A stretch of 23,966 nt of DNA. Source: an uncultured Chloroflexota bacterium (lineage in GTDB: Bacteria > Chloroflexota > Anaerolineae > Aggregatilineales > Phototrophicaceae). The stretch spans positions 1 to 23,966 of the forward strand of contig CALKIA010000597.1 in assembly GCA_937988705.1 (NCBI GenBank), written 5' to 3'. This document shows positions 1 to 5,966 of the stretch, one piece after another (position 1 is the stretch's first letter; each line of letters begins with the position of its first letter). Both the position numbers and the translations under genes were made by a program. Below the pieces are notes generated by a model. It saw nothing but the letters and a program-made list of their open reading frames with translations. It did no database searches and was not told where the DNA came from.

Positions 1-2
1 TG

Positions 3-50
3 CAGCGCTATTTCATCGAAGGCGTGTCGATGACGGGCGTGAAGGGGTAA
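3..50 (+). CDS. C-terminal tail of a gene cut by the window edge (unknown)
   Basis: An open frame runs from the window start to a TAA at 48-50 and would encode the last 15 residues of a protein. Fifteen residues are too few to recognise a family. A strong purine-rich AGGAGG (54-59) follows the stop, as expected if another gene in the same direction starts soon after. This is inferred from reading frame and context only and could be a chance frame. Confidence 0.3.
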   Translation, partial: QRYFIEGVSMTGVKG

Positions 51-65
51 GCGAGGAGGCATTCC

Positions 66-135
66 GTAGGGACGCGATAAATCGCGTCCGCCACAATTGA
101 TTTATGCTGACGGACGCCATGAATGGCGTCCCTAC
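66..135. repeat. Head-to-head pair of palindromes with GTAGGG/CCCTAC ends
   Basis: The left arm starts GTAGG and contains a 20-bp palindrome at 70-89 (GACGCGAT, AA, ATCGCGTC within it). The right arm holds a different 20-bp palindrome at 112-131 (GACGCCAT, GA, ATGGCGTC) and ends CCTAC. The outer ends of the two arms are inverted copies of each other, so the whole element is one large inverted repeat with two nested hairpins. The left-arm palindrome recurs at 16801-16820. It lies between an orphan AGGAGG and the start of the next gene. Confidence 0.8.
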
Positions 136-162
136 ATTGTTCTCGATAGGAAAGGCGTTGGC

Positions 163-810
163 TTGTCTGAACTGGTTGTTTCTCCCCCGTGGCAGTTACG
201 CGGGGATGGCTATGTGATTTTCTATCGTTTCGACCGGGAGTTTGCCCTGCACTGGACACCGCCCGAACTGCACGACCGGTATCGTGGCGGGACGGGCGCC
301 GTCGCCTTCGTCAACTATAAAGATTCCCCGGTCGGCGGCTACGGCGAACTGCTGTTCATCCCCGGACGCTTCCATGACGGCCAGAAAGACCGCCTGTCAA
401 TCACGCGGATTTTCGTTTCGACCTATTCCAGCGTGATGAGCGGGCGCGCTAACTGGGGCATTCCTAAAGAGCGCGCCAGCTTCAATCTGAACCTCGATCA
501 GTCAGGCGTGGAGACGCTCACCACCGAAGCGATCAACGGCGAACCCATCGCGCAGTTCACCGTACGCCCCGGCTTGCTCAAAATGCCCTTGCCCAACAAC
601 CGTTTCTTTCCACTGCAACTTGTGCAGTGGTGGGAAGGTCAGCAGTACAACACGAAATTCTGGGGCAGCGGACGTCTCGGCCTGATGGATGTCGAAAGCA
701 TGCAGATCAATGGCGCTCAGTTCCCCGATATCAGCGGGCAAACCCCCGTCGGCGCGGTCAAAGTGTGGGGTTTCGGGCTGACCTTCGGCGTGCCGAAGGT
801 TCAGCCGTGA
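163..810 (+). CDS. Acetoacetate decarboxylase-like family protein
   Basis: The 215-residue product resembles the acetoacetate decarboxylase (ADC) superfamily. Family-like stretches are SPVGGYGELLFIPG near residues 70-85 and ANWGIPKE near residue 105, the place where true ADC carries the Schiff-base lysine. In the clostridial enzyme this site is Pro-Lys-Lys; here it is Pro-Lys-Glu, so the second lysine that lowers the pKa of the catalytic one is missing. True acetoacetate decarboxylation is therefore doubtful, and a related lyase or aldolase-like reaction is equally possible. I chose the TTG at 163 because AGGAAAGG sits 7 nt upstream. The frame stays open upstream to a TTG at 97, but that stretch merely translates the palindromic repeat. 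The stop overlaps the next gene's GTG, suggesting translational coupling. Confidence 0.75.
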   Translation: MSELVVSPPWQLRGDGYVIFYRFDREFALHWTPPELHDRYRGGTGAVAFVNYKDSPVGGYGELLFIPGRFHDGQKDRLSITRIFVSTYSSVMSGRANWGIPKERASFNLNLDQSGVETLTTEAINGEPIAQFTVRPGLLKMPLPNNRFFPLQLVQWWEGQQYNTKFWGSGRLGLMDVESMQINGAQFPDISGQTPVGAVKVWGFGLTFGVPKVQP

Positions 811-1328
811 TCGTCCGAACGGCCACGTCCGCGGACGCGCGCGGCTACATCACGCTGATTAAGGGTATTCTCGCCGAACAGCCTGCCGTGGATACACCCT
901 ACGCGCCCGGTGAGTTCAACCCGGCCACCAGTACGATCCGCGAGTTGATCAGCGAGTATAATGCAGCCCCGAACGGCTTATTCCTGCTCGCCGAAGCGGA
1001 TGGCGTCGTCGGCGCGTTGAGCTGTCGCGGGGGGTCGCTGGAAGCGGATCGACACACGACTGACCTCGGCGTCTATGTCGCCAAAGACTACCGCGATCAA
1101 GGGGTCGGGAGTGCATTGCTGCGCCACGCGGTCGCATGGGCAGCGGCCAGTCCGGTGGTGGAACGTATCGAACTGGAAGTATTCGCCGGGAATGCCCGCG
1201 CGCTCCATGTCTACGAGAAATTCGGCTTCGTCGGCGAAGGTGTCAAACGGCGCAAGTACTATCGCGGCGGCGCACCAATTGATATGGTCATGATGGCGTT
1301 ATTGCTGGACAAATCGGGTAGAAGTTAA
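807..1328 (+). CDS. GNAT-family N-acetyltransferase
   Basis: The product is 173 residues, a usual length for a single GNAT domain. The acetyl-CoA binding motif A is visible as RDQGVGSALL near residue 97, and the C-terminal part NARALHVYEKFGF is the typical motif B with the conserved Tyr-x-x-x-Gly-Phe. The natural substrate cannot be told; homologues acetylate amines, antibiotics or ribosomal proteins. The GTG start at 807 overlaps the TGA of the preceding gene (GTGA), so the two are probably one translationally coupled operon. The frame stays open further upstream, but that part lies inside the preceding gene. Confidence 0.88.
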   Translation: MIVRTATSADARGYITLIKGILAEQPAVDTPYAPGEFNPATSTIRELISEYNAAPNGLFLLAEADGVVGALSCRGGSLEADRHTTDLGVYVAKDYRDQGVGSALLRHAVAWAAASPVVERIELEVFAGNARALHVYEKFGFVGEGVKRRKYYRGGAPIDMVMMALLLDKSGRS

Positions 1329-1361
1329 GGCTCAAGTAGACTCTCGAAAGTCCCAATGTCG

Positions 1362-1383
1362 GGGTAGACCTAGGTGTCTACCC
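1362..1383. repeat. Single palindrome, GTAGAC/GTCTAC type
   Basis: A perfect 8-bp stem (GGGTAGAC and GTCTACCC) encloses a six-base loop. It lies 33 bp after the acetyltransferase stop and could act as a transcript 3' end, although no T-tract follows on either strand. Confidence 0.6.
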
Positions 1384-1436
1384 GGTTTCGGGCGCACACA
1401 CAGGTGCTTCGTCCGGTAAGTTATTCCAGATCGTTC

Positions 1437-1492
1437 GTAGGGACAGCGCCTGCGCTGTCCGTTTGGAGCGGACAAGGCAGTCCTCGTCCCTA
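1437..1492. repeat. Head-to-head palindrome pair, GTAGGG/CCCTAC ends
   Basis: The left arm starts GTAG and contains the perfect palindrome GGACAGCGCCTGCGCTGTCC at 1441-1460. The right arm, 1470-1489, pairs GGAC/GTCC and AAGG/CCTC with one imperfect pair, then ends CTAC. The outer ends are inverted copies of each other. The left-arm sequence recurs in decayed form at 16772-16791. Confidence 0.8.
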
Positions 1493-1644
1493 CGAGAAAA
1501 ATAGGCGCATACGCCGGATCGTGTTCCAACGATTAATTTGCGACGATTTACCGGATGGAGCACTAAGTGCGCCCCTACAGCGATTTGCAAATTTTGCTCA
1601 AACTCCCGCTTGATTAGTTCAGGCGGTCATAACAGGTAGATATC

Positions 1645-2370
1645 ATGGCAACCGTACTGAAACGCATTGCTCAAGTTGAACCCGCCCCACCGTGGAGTGT
1701 TGGCGCGGTCATCATCACGCTGATCGCCGCCTTCCTCGCCATCATCATGGGGACGTTCTTCGGGTTCACCGTCTTCGGCGAGGAAGCGCGCTACCGCGAT
1801 GTCGCCGGGTGGACATTCAGCATGGCTTTGATCATCGCGCTGGTGTGGCAAACGCGCCACCGTGACCGCGAATGGTTGCAGCTTAAGCCGCCGTCCACAC
1901 CCCTCCCCCTGATACTGTTCGTCGCCTTTGGTGCGGCGGTCGCCACCGACCTCGTCGGGCTGGCGATCACGGGCGTGGTACTGCCCGCCGCCGAACTGGT
2001 TAATCTCGGCGCGATGGGACTTATGGAATGGCTGTTCGCCATCGGCTTTATGCTCGTCGCGCAGCCCATCGCCGAAGAACTGGTGTTTCGCGGCGTCGCG
2101 TTTCCGGTCGTGCGCACGCTGTTCAACGCGTGGGGCGGCTTAGTGATCAGCGCGCTGCTGTATGCGCTGTTTCATCTGCTGGCCTATCCGATTTCGAGCG
2201 CAGCACCGCCGGCGGTTGGCCTCTGGTACAGCCTGCTCCAACCGTTGATCGCCGGGCTGGTGATCGGCGCGGTGCGCGCTGCGACCGGCTCAACGCGCGC
2301 GGCCGTGATTGCCCACGCGGCATTCGGCCTATTCGCCATACTCAAATTGTTCGTCGTGGTGACAGGCTGA
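1645..2370 (+). CDS. CPBP-family intramembrane metalloprotease homologue
   Basis: The 241-residue protein is hydrophobic with about six likely membrane segments. It matches the CPBP (Abi/CAAX-protease-like) family: the EExxxR motif is EELVFR at residues 144-149, and the second motif is YALFH at 173-177, with Tyr in place of the usual Phe before the metal/catalytic His. The third motif, usually His-x-x-x-Asn/Asp, is His224-Ala-Ala-Phe-Gly228, so its last polar residue is lost. Members process prenylated peptides, act as bacteriocin self-immunity proteins or release membrane-bound regulators; which applies cannot be told. The ATG at 1645 is preceded by CAGG about 10 nt upstream. The gene stands alone after the repeat-rich gap and converges on the next gene. 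Confidence 0.82.
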   Translation: MATVLKRIAQVEPAPPWSVGAVIITLIAAFLAIIMGTFFGFTVFGEEARYRDVAGWTFSMALIIALVWQTRHRDREWLQLKPPSTPLPLILFVAFGAAVATDLVGLAITGVVLPAAELVNLGAMGLMEWLFAIGFMLVAQPIAEELVFRGVAFPVVRTLFNAWGGLVISALLYALFHLLAYPISSAAPPAVGLWYSLLQPLIAGLVIGAVRAATGSTRAAVIAHAAFGLFAILKLFVVVTG

Positions 2371-2400
2371 GCGCCTCTCGGCCCCCAGCCTGGCTGGAGA

Positions 2401-2913
2401 TTACCACTTCACCGTATAGGTACAGCAGTCGCTCCCGGTCGGACACGGCGTATTGTTCGGGTAGGTCACAGTGGCATACGGCTCAAAGCGCGTCGCAAAG
2501 CCGTAAATGACCCCGTAGACCATGTTGTGCGGATAGGGATCGCAAATCGTGAGCTCGATGTGATGCTCAGCAACCAGCTTCACCTCGGACGAGCCGGGGC
2601 AGCCGCGGTTATTATGGTCATAGGTCTTGCCCAGCATCATCAACGCGGATTCGACCGAATTGATCTCGCCGGGCAGCGGGACAATTGACGAGACTTTCTT
2701 GCCGATTGCGACCAGATCGAACATGTCACCCTGATCGACTTCGCGCAGGACATCAAGCCAGGCTTGCTGCGGATACCACCCCTGCGGATCGATGGCGGCG
2801 AGCCCATACTTCTGTAGAATAGGTTGAGCGCGTTCACCGAGTGCCATGCTCACGCCCATAATTGCTTGTCCGATGACCTGTGCTTTGGGGTTTAGTGCAA
2901 TGAATTCTGCCAT
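2401..2913 (-). CDS. Small V4R-like sensory/ligand-binding domain protein (tentative)
   Basis: The 170-residue product has a C-terminal pattern of conserved cysteines and aromatics: a Cys-Asp-Pro-Tyr-Pro turn near residue 125, then CPTGSDCCTYTVKW at the very end. This resembles the closing Cys-x-x-Gly-x-x-x-Cys-x-Tyr-x-Val-x-Trp pattern of V4R/heme-NO-binding-like domains, which bind small ligands and often feed signalling proteins. The assignment is by pattern memory and is not certain. No membrane segment or signal peptide is visible. The ATG at 2913 has GGAG 8 nt upstream; an in-frame start at 2949 would have no such site. The gene is divergent from the NTPase gene with only 38 bp between their starts. 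Confidence 0.6.
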   Translation of the reverse strand: MAEFIALNPKAQVIGQAIMGVSMALGERAQPILQKYGLAAIDPQGWYPQQAWLDVLREVDQGDMFDLVAIGKKVSSIVPLPGEINSVESALMMLGKTYDHNNRGCPGSSEVKLVAEHHIELTICDPYPHNMVYGVIYGFATRFEPYATVTYPNNTPCPTGSDCCTYTVKW

Positions 2914-2951
2914 CTTCGATTCTCCGATGTCTTGTGAATTATGGAACAACC

Positions 2952-3485
2952 ATGACTAATATTATCATCGCTTCTACGAATCCTGTCAAAATAGCCGCGG
3001 CGCTGGCCGGATTTCAACGCATGTTCCCTGACGAAACCTACAGCGCCAGCGGCGTCAATGTGCCGTCGGGCGTGAGCCATCAGCCGCTGTCCGATGATGA
3101 AACAATCTTTGGCGCGACCACCCGCGCGGAAAACGCCCGCCAACACAGCCCCGAGGCCGATTACTGGGTCGGCATTGAGGGCGGCGTGGATACGCACAGC
3201 GGCGCGCTGCAATCCTTCGCGTGGATCTGCGTGATCGACGCGGCGGGACGGGTCGGCAAGGCGCGTACCGCTGCCTACTATCTGCCCGAAGAGACGGCGA
3301 GTCTCGTGCGCGGTGGCATGGAACTCGGTGACGCCGACGATGTGGTGTTCGGGCGCTCCAATTCCAAGCAGCAAAACGGATCAGTCGGCTTGCTGACGGG
3401 TGACGTGATCGACCGCACCGCCTATTACGTGCCCGCGGTGATTCTGGCGCTCATCCCATTCAAGAACCCACAGTTCACGTTCTAG
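2952..3485 (+). CDS. yjjX: Non-canonical purine NTP phosphatase (ITPase/XTPase, YjjX family)
   Basis: The 177-residue product closely follows Escherichia coli YjjX: the N-terminal ASTNPVKIAAALAGF substrate loop, SGVSHQPLSDDET near residue 40, ENARQHSPEADYWVGIEGGVD near residues 62-82, and a C-terminal AVILALIPFKNP. YjjX-type enzymes hydrolyse inosine and xanthosine triphosphates so that deaminated purines do not enter nucleic acids. The Glu and Asp residues of the GIEGGVD segment fit its metal-dependent active site. I chose ATG 2952, which aligns with the usual N-terminus, over the GTG at 2934. The upstream ribosome site is weak (ATGGA). The length is normal (about 170). Confidence 0.92.
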   Translation: MTNIIIASTNPVKIAAALAGFQRMFPDETYSASGVNVPSGVSHQPLSDDETIFGATTRAENARQHSPEADYWVGIEGGVDTHSGALQSFAWICVIDAAGRVGKARTAAYYLPEETASLVRGGMELGDADDVVFGRSNSKQQNGSVGLLTGDVIDRTAYYVPAVILALIPFKNPQFTF

Positions 3486-3553
3486 CAACCCGGCGTGACT
3501 CCCATACGTAGTACGTGTTGTCATCTGTAGCATGATTTGCGTGTGGGAGACTC

Positions 3554-4246
3554 ATGACCTTACAAACAGGGCAACCGGAACAAGCGGAGCCAAAACGGTC
3601 ATTGCTGCCATTGATCGGCGGGGCACTGTTGTTCGCGCTCGTCACTGGCGGTTTGATCGTCGCGCTTCAGGCCATCGGTGTCGAGACAATTCGCAGCGCG
3701 ATTCAGAGCGCTGGGCCGCTCGCGCCCCTGATCTACATCAGCATCAAGGCGGCGACCTATGTGTTCGCGCCGCTCTCCAGCGGGCCGCTGCAAGTCGGTT
3801 CGGGCGTGCTTTTCGGCCTATGGGAGGGTACGCTCTACACGCTGATCGGGGAAGTGCTCGGTGGCGGCATCAGCTTCTGGTTGTCCCGGCGCTTCGGTCA
3901 CGCGGTCGTGCGGCGAATGGTCGGCACGGAGGGTTTGAAGAAAGTCAATGAGTTCGTCAGCCAGATTATGGACTGGAAGACCCTCAGCTATGCGCGCTTG
4001 TTCTTGTTCCCTGTCTACGATTTCATTAGCTACGCGGTCGGCTTCTCCAAACTGCCCTTCCGCACGTATGTGATCGTCTCCGTGGTGGTCGGCGCGATCC
4101 CGACGTTCGCGGCAGTCGCCTTCGGGACAGCGCTGACGGGCGAAAACAACCTGATCATCTACGCGGTAGTGGCGGTCGCGTGCGCTGTGCCGCTGTTGTT
4201 CCAAAAGCAGATTCGCCGCCTTCTCAAACTGGAGAAAAGTGCTTAA
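3554..4246 (+). CDS. VTT/DedA-type membrane protein (TVP38/TMEM64 family)
   Basis: This 230-residue integral membrane protein has a short charged N-terminus, a first membrane segment at about residues 18-42, and further segments near 60-80, 90-110, 150-175 and 180-225. The GxxFGxxxGxxxxxxGxxxG-like core, about residues 82-105, with the following Phe-Trp-Leu-Ser-Arg-Arg-Phe-Gly, is typical of the VTT domain. Members are proposed lipid scramblases or transporters of the cytoplasmic membrane; the substrate is unknown here. A clear GGGAG precedes ATG 3554 by about 6 nt. The stop overlaps the next ATG (TAATG), so translation of the nucleoside hydrolase is probably coupled, although no functional link is known. 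Confidence 0.85.
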   Translation: MTLQTGQPEQAEPKRSLLPLIGGALLFALVTGGLIVALQAIGVETIRSAIQSAGPLAPLIYISIKAATYVFAPLSSGPLQVGSGVLFGLWEGTLYTLIGEVLGGGISFWLSRRFGHAVVRRMVGTEGLKKVNEFVSQIMDWKTLSYARLFLFPVYDFISYAVGFSKLPFRTYVIVSVVVGAIPTFAAVAFGTALTGENNLIIYAVVAVACAVPLLFQKQIRRLLKLEKSA

Positions 4247-5214
4247 TGGTTCGCAAATTCATCATCGATACCGACACCGCCTCCGATGACGCCGTCGCGC
4301 TGGTCATGGCGCTGCGCGCGCCTGACGTGGAGGTCGCTGCCATCACCATTGTCAACGGCAACATGCCCGTGTCACAGGGGTCGCGCAATGCGCTCTACAC
4401 CGCGCAGATGTGCGGCCGCACCGATGTGCCCGTCTATATTGGTGCAGATCGCCCGCTCACCCGCGAACGGGTGCATGCCCATTGGTTTCACGGCGAAGAC
4501 GGCATGGGCAACCAATTCTACCCGGCACCGGAACGCCAACCGGAAGCCAAACACGGCGTGCAAGCGCTCATCGACACGGTGCGCGCTCATCCCGGCATCG
4601 TCATGGTGACGCTCGGCCCGCTGACCAATGTCGCACTTGCCGTGCGCCAAGCGCCGGACATCGCCGCGAAGGTCAGCCGCTGCATCGTCATGGGCGGCGC
4701 AGCCGGCACAACGGGCAATGTGACTCCCGCCGCGGAATACAACATCTGGTGTGACCCAGAGGCAGCGCGGATCGTGTTTCAGTCTGGCCTGCCCGTCGAA
4801 ATGGTTGGCTGGGAAGTCGCGCGTGGCGAAGCGAACATCCTCGCTGAAGAGATGGACATGATTCGCGGGTTCGGCACGCCGCTGGCGCGCTTTGCCATGG
4901 ACTGCAACAGCCACGCCTATAAAGCGACTATCGAACAATCGGATGATCTGGGTTTAGGGCTGTATGATCCGGTCGCGATGGCCATTGCCCTCGACCCGAC
5001 GATCTGCACGCACATGAGCCAGCATTTTGTCGATGTGGAAACGCAGAGCGAACTCACGCGCGGCATGACCGTCGTCGATCGCTATGCTGTAACGACCGAC
5101 GAGCGCAACATCGACGTGTGGCGTTCCGTACAGGCCCACGGTCAGAACGTGTCCGTCTGCTGGTCAATTGATGTGGCGCGCTGGAAAGAACTGCTGTACT
5201 CGACGCTGCGTTAG
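4246..5214 (+). CDS. Inosine-uridine-type nucleoside hydrolase
   Basis: The 322-residue protein belongs to the nucleoside N-ribohydrolase superfamily, which splits ribonucleosides into base and ribose for salvage. The N-terminal calcium site is intact: Asp8, Asp10, Asp14 and Asp15 in DTDTASDDA, matching the family numbering, although the usual Pro-Gly after Asp10 is Thr-Ala. The middle motif VTLGPLTNVALA (about residues 120-131) and the Asn-Ile-Trp-Cys-Asp-Pro-Glu-Ala segment near residue 165 are typical. The late metal Asp is Asp241, but the preceding residue, His in many classical members, is Tyr240, which hints at altered leaving-group activation or substrate. The start overlaps the upstream stop by one base. 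A repeat-containing gap separates it from the converging next gene. Confidence 0.92.
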   Translation: MVRKFIIDTDTASDDAVALVMALRAPDVEVAAITIVNGNMPVSQGSRNALYTAQMCGRTDVPVYIGADRPLTRERVHAHWFHGEDGMGNQFYPAPERQPEAKHGVQALIDTVRAHPGIVMVTLGPLTNVALAVRQAPDIAAKVSRCIVMGGAAGTTGNVTPAAEYNIWCDPEAARIVFQSGLPVEMVGWEVARGEANILAEEMDMIRGFGTPLARFAMDCNSHAYKATIEQSDDLGLGLYDPVAMAIALDPTICTHMSQHFVDVETQSELTRGMTVVDRYAVTTDERNIDVWRSVQAHGQNVSVCWSIDVARWKELLYSTLR

Positions 5215-5254
5215 AAGCCACCTCACCCCGTTTGCATAGTCGAGACGAACCAAC

Positions 5255-5308
5255 GTAGGGGAGGGGCTTGCCCCTCCCGTAAATGGTCGAGGCAAGCCTC
5301 GCCCCTAC
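5255..5308. repeat. Head-to-head palindrome pair between converging genes
   Basis: The left arm begins GTAGGGG and folds as AGGGGC-TT-GCCCCT; the right arm folds as CGAGGC-AA-GCCTCG and ends CCCCTAC. The layout matches the elements at 66-135 and 1437-1492, but both palindromic centres differ. It lies in the 141-bp gap between the nucleoside hydrolase and the oppositely oriented oxidoreductase, so it may act as a two-way transcript end. No T-tracts are present. Confidence 0.8.
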
Positions 5309-5355
5309 AGCGCTCGGATGTATTTCAGCACCGCTCAGGCGTCGTGAATTTGCGG

Positions 5356-5841
5356 TCAGTCATCAAACATCCAGCGCGTCGCCGTGTTGGGGAAATCGCT
5401 CTCTTTCCACGCCAACGCCTTACGCGCCCGCACCACATACACAACGCCTTCCTTCTGGTTGCGGAAATCCTGCACGTAACCGGGATACTTGGTATTGTAA
5501 ATCCGCGACAGCTCATCGAGCAGATCGCCGTCGGTCACGAGCGCCGCCGCTCCTTCGAGCAGCACCGCATCGTCGCCGCTTTCCAGATGCATGGCCAGCG
5601 CCGGATTCGCCGCAATGTTCTTCGCCTTGCGCGACTCAAAATCGCTGCTGAAGTAAAACGCGCCGGCATGCCACAGCCCCCACACCGGCGCGGCGTGCGG
5701 TTTGCCGTCCGGCGTCACCGTGCTGATCCAGTAGTTGCGGGCGGCGGTCAACTGTGCTTCGACCCACGCCCAATCGAGCAGCCCCTGCTCGCTCTCGCTG
5801 ATTCCGTAGCGCACCATATGCGGTCGTCCACGCTGAACCAT
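5356..5841 (-). CDS. Pyridoxamine 5'-phosphate oxidase-like split-barrel flavin/F420 protein
   Basis: The 161-residue product is a single split beta-barrel. Family landmarks are NYWISTVTPDGKPHAAPVWG near residues 33-52, YFSSDFESRKAKNIAANP near 58-76, and an EGAA strand near 90. This layout is shared by FMN- or F420-dependent oxidoreductases of the PPOX superfamily; the Ser-Arg-Lys-Ala-Lys-Asn-Ile segment is the usual phosphate-binding stretch. The reaction cannot be deduced, and the true PdxH C-terminal substrate motif is not visible. ATG 5841 is preceded by a near-perfect GGAGGAG. The frame stays open upstream, but that part crosses a terminator and the neighbouring ATPase gene. Transcription probably begins in the 70 bp below the terminator at 5912-5939. 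Confidence 0.85.
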   Translation of the reverse strand: MVQRGRPHMVRYGISESEQGLLDWAWVEAQLTAARNYWISTVTPDGKPHAAPVWGLWHAGAFYFSSDFESRKAKNIAANPALAMHLESGDDAVLLEGAAALVTDGDLLDELSRIYNTKYPGYVQDFRNQKEGVVYVVRARKALAWKESDFPNTATRWMFDD

Positions 5842-5911
5842 ATCTCCTCCGTTCGATCGTGTGTGGCACTCTATGATCGTTAACCGGTGAACTATGCCGT
5901 CTGATCGATAG

Positions 5912-5939
5912 AAAAAAAGACGAGGCAGCTGCCCCGTCT
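5912..5939 (-). terminator. Intrinsic terminator of the metal ATPase gene
   Basis: On the minus strand an 11-bp stem (AGACGGGGCAG with CTGCCTCGTCT, one G-U pair, almost no loop in the sequence itself) is followed directly by a run of seven T. It lies 27 bp after the ATPase stop, in the direction of that gene. Confidence 0.85.
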
Positions 5940-5966
5940 CTGAGTCTAGGCTGTGTTGTCCACGGG

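Larger units (their letters stand above)
1329..1644. other. Intergenic region crowded with palindromic repeats
   Basis: This 316-bp gap has no credible gene. It holds at least three members of the palindrome family: a hairpin at 1362-1383 (GGGTAGAC, six-base loop, GTCTACCC), a two-arm element at 1437-1492, and a single arm at 1558-1578 ending GCCCCTAC. A degenerate piece near 1391-1408 (GGGCGCACACA) matches part of the element at 12066-12094 read on the other strand. Short frames across the region only translate the repeats. The first hairpin may end transcription of the upstream pair but has no T-run. Confidence 0.7.

Noticed and set aside
66..135. CRISPR-like repeats
   Set aside because: Units are palindromes with differing cores at dispersed sites, with no regular spacers and no cas genes.
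97..162. N-terminal extension of the decarboxylase-like gene from the TTG at 97
   Set aside because: The added residues are a direct translation of the palindromic repeat, and a better ribosome site precedes the TTG at 163.
1374..1613. Frames of 70-79 codons on both strands of the repeat-rich gap
   Set aside because: They only translate palindromic repeats, which stay open in several frames.
2385..2397. CCAGC/GCTGG hairpin between converging genes as a terminator
   Set aside because: The stem is only five pairs with a three-base loop and there is no T-run on either strand.
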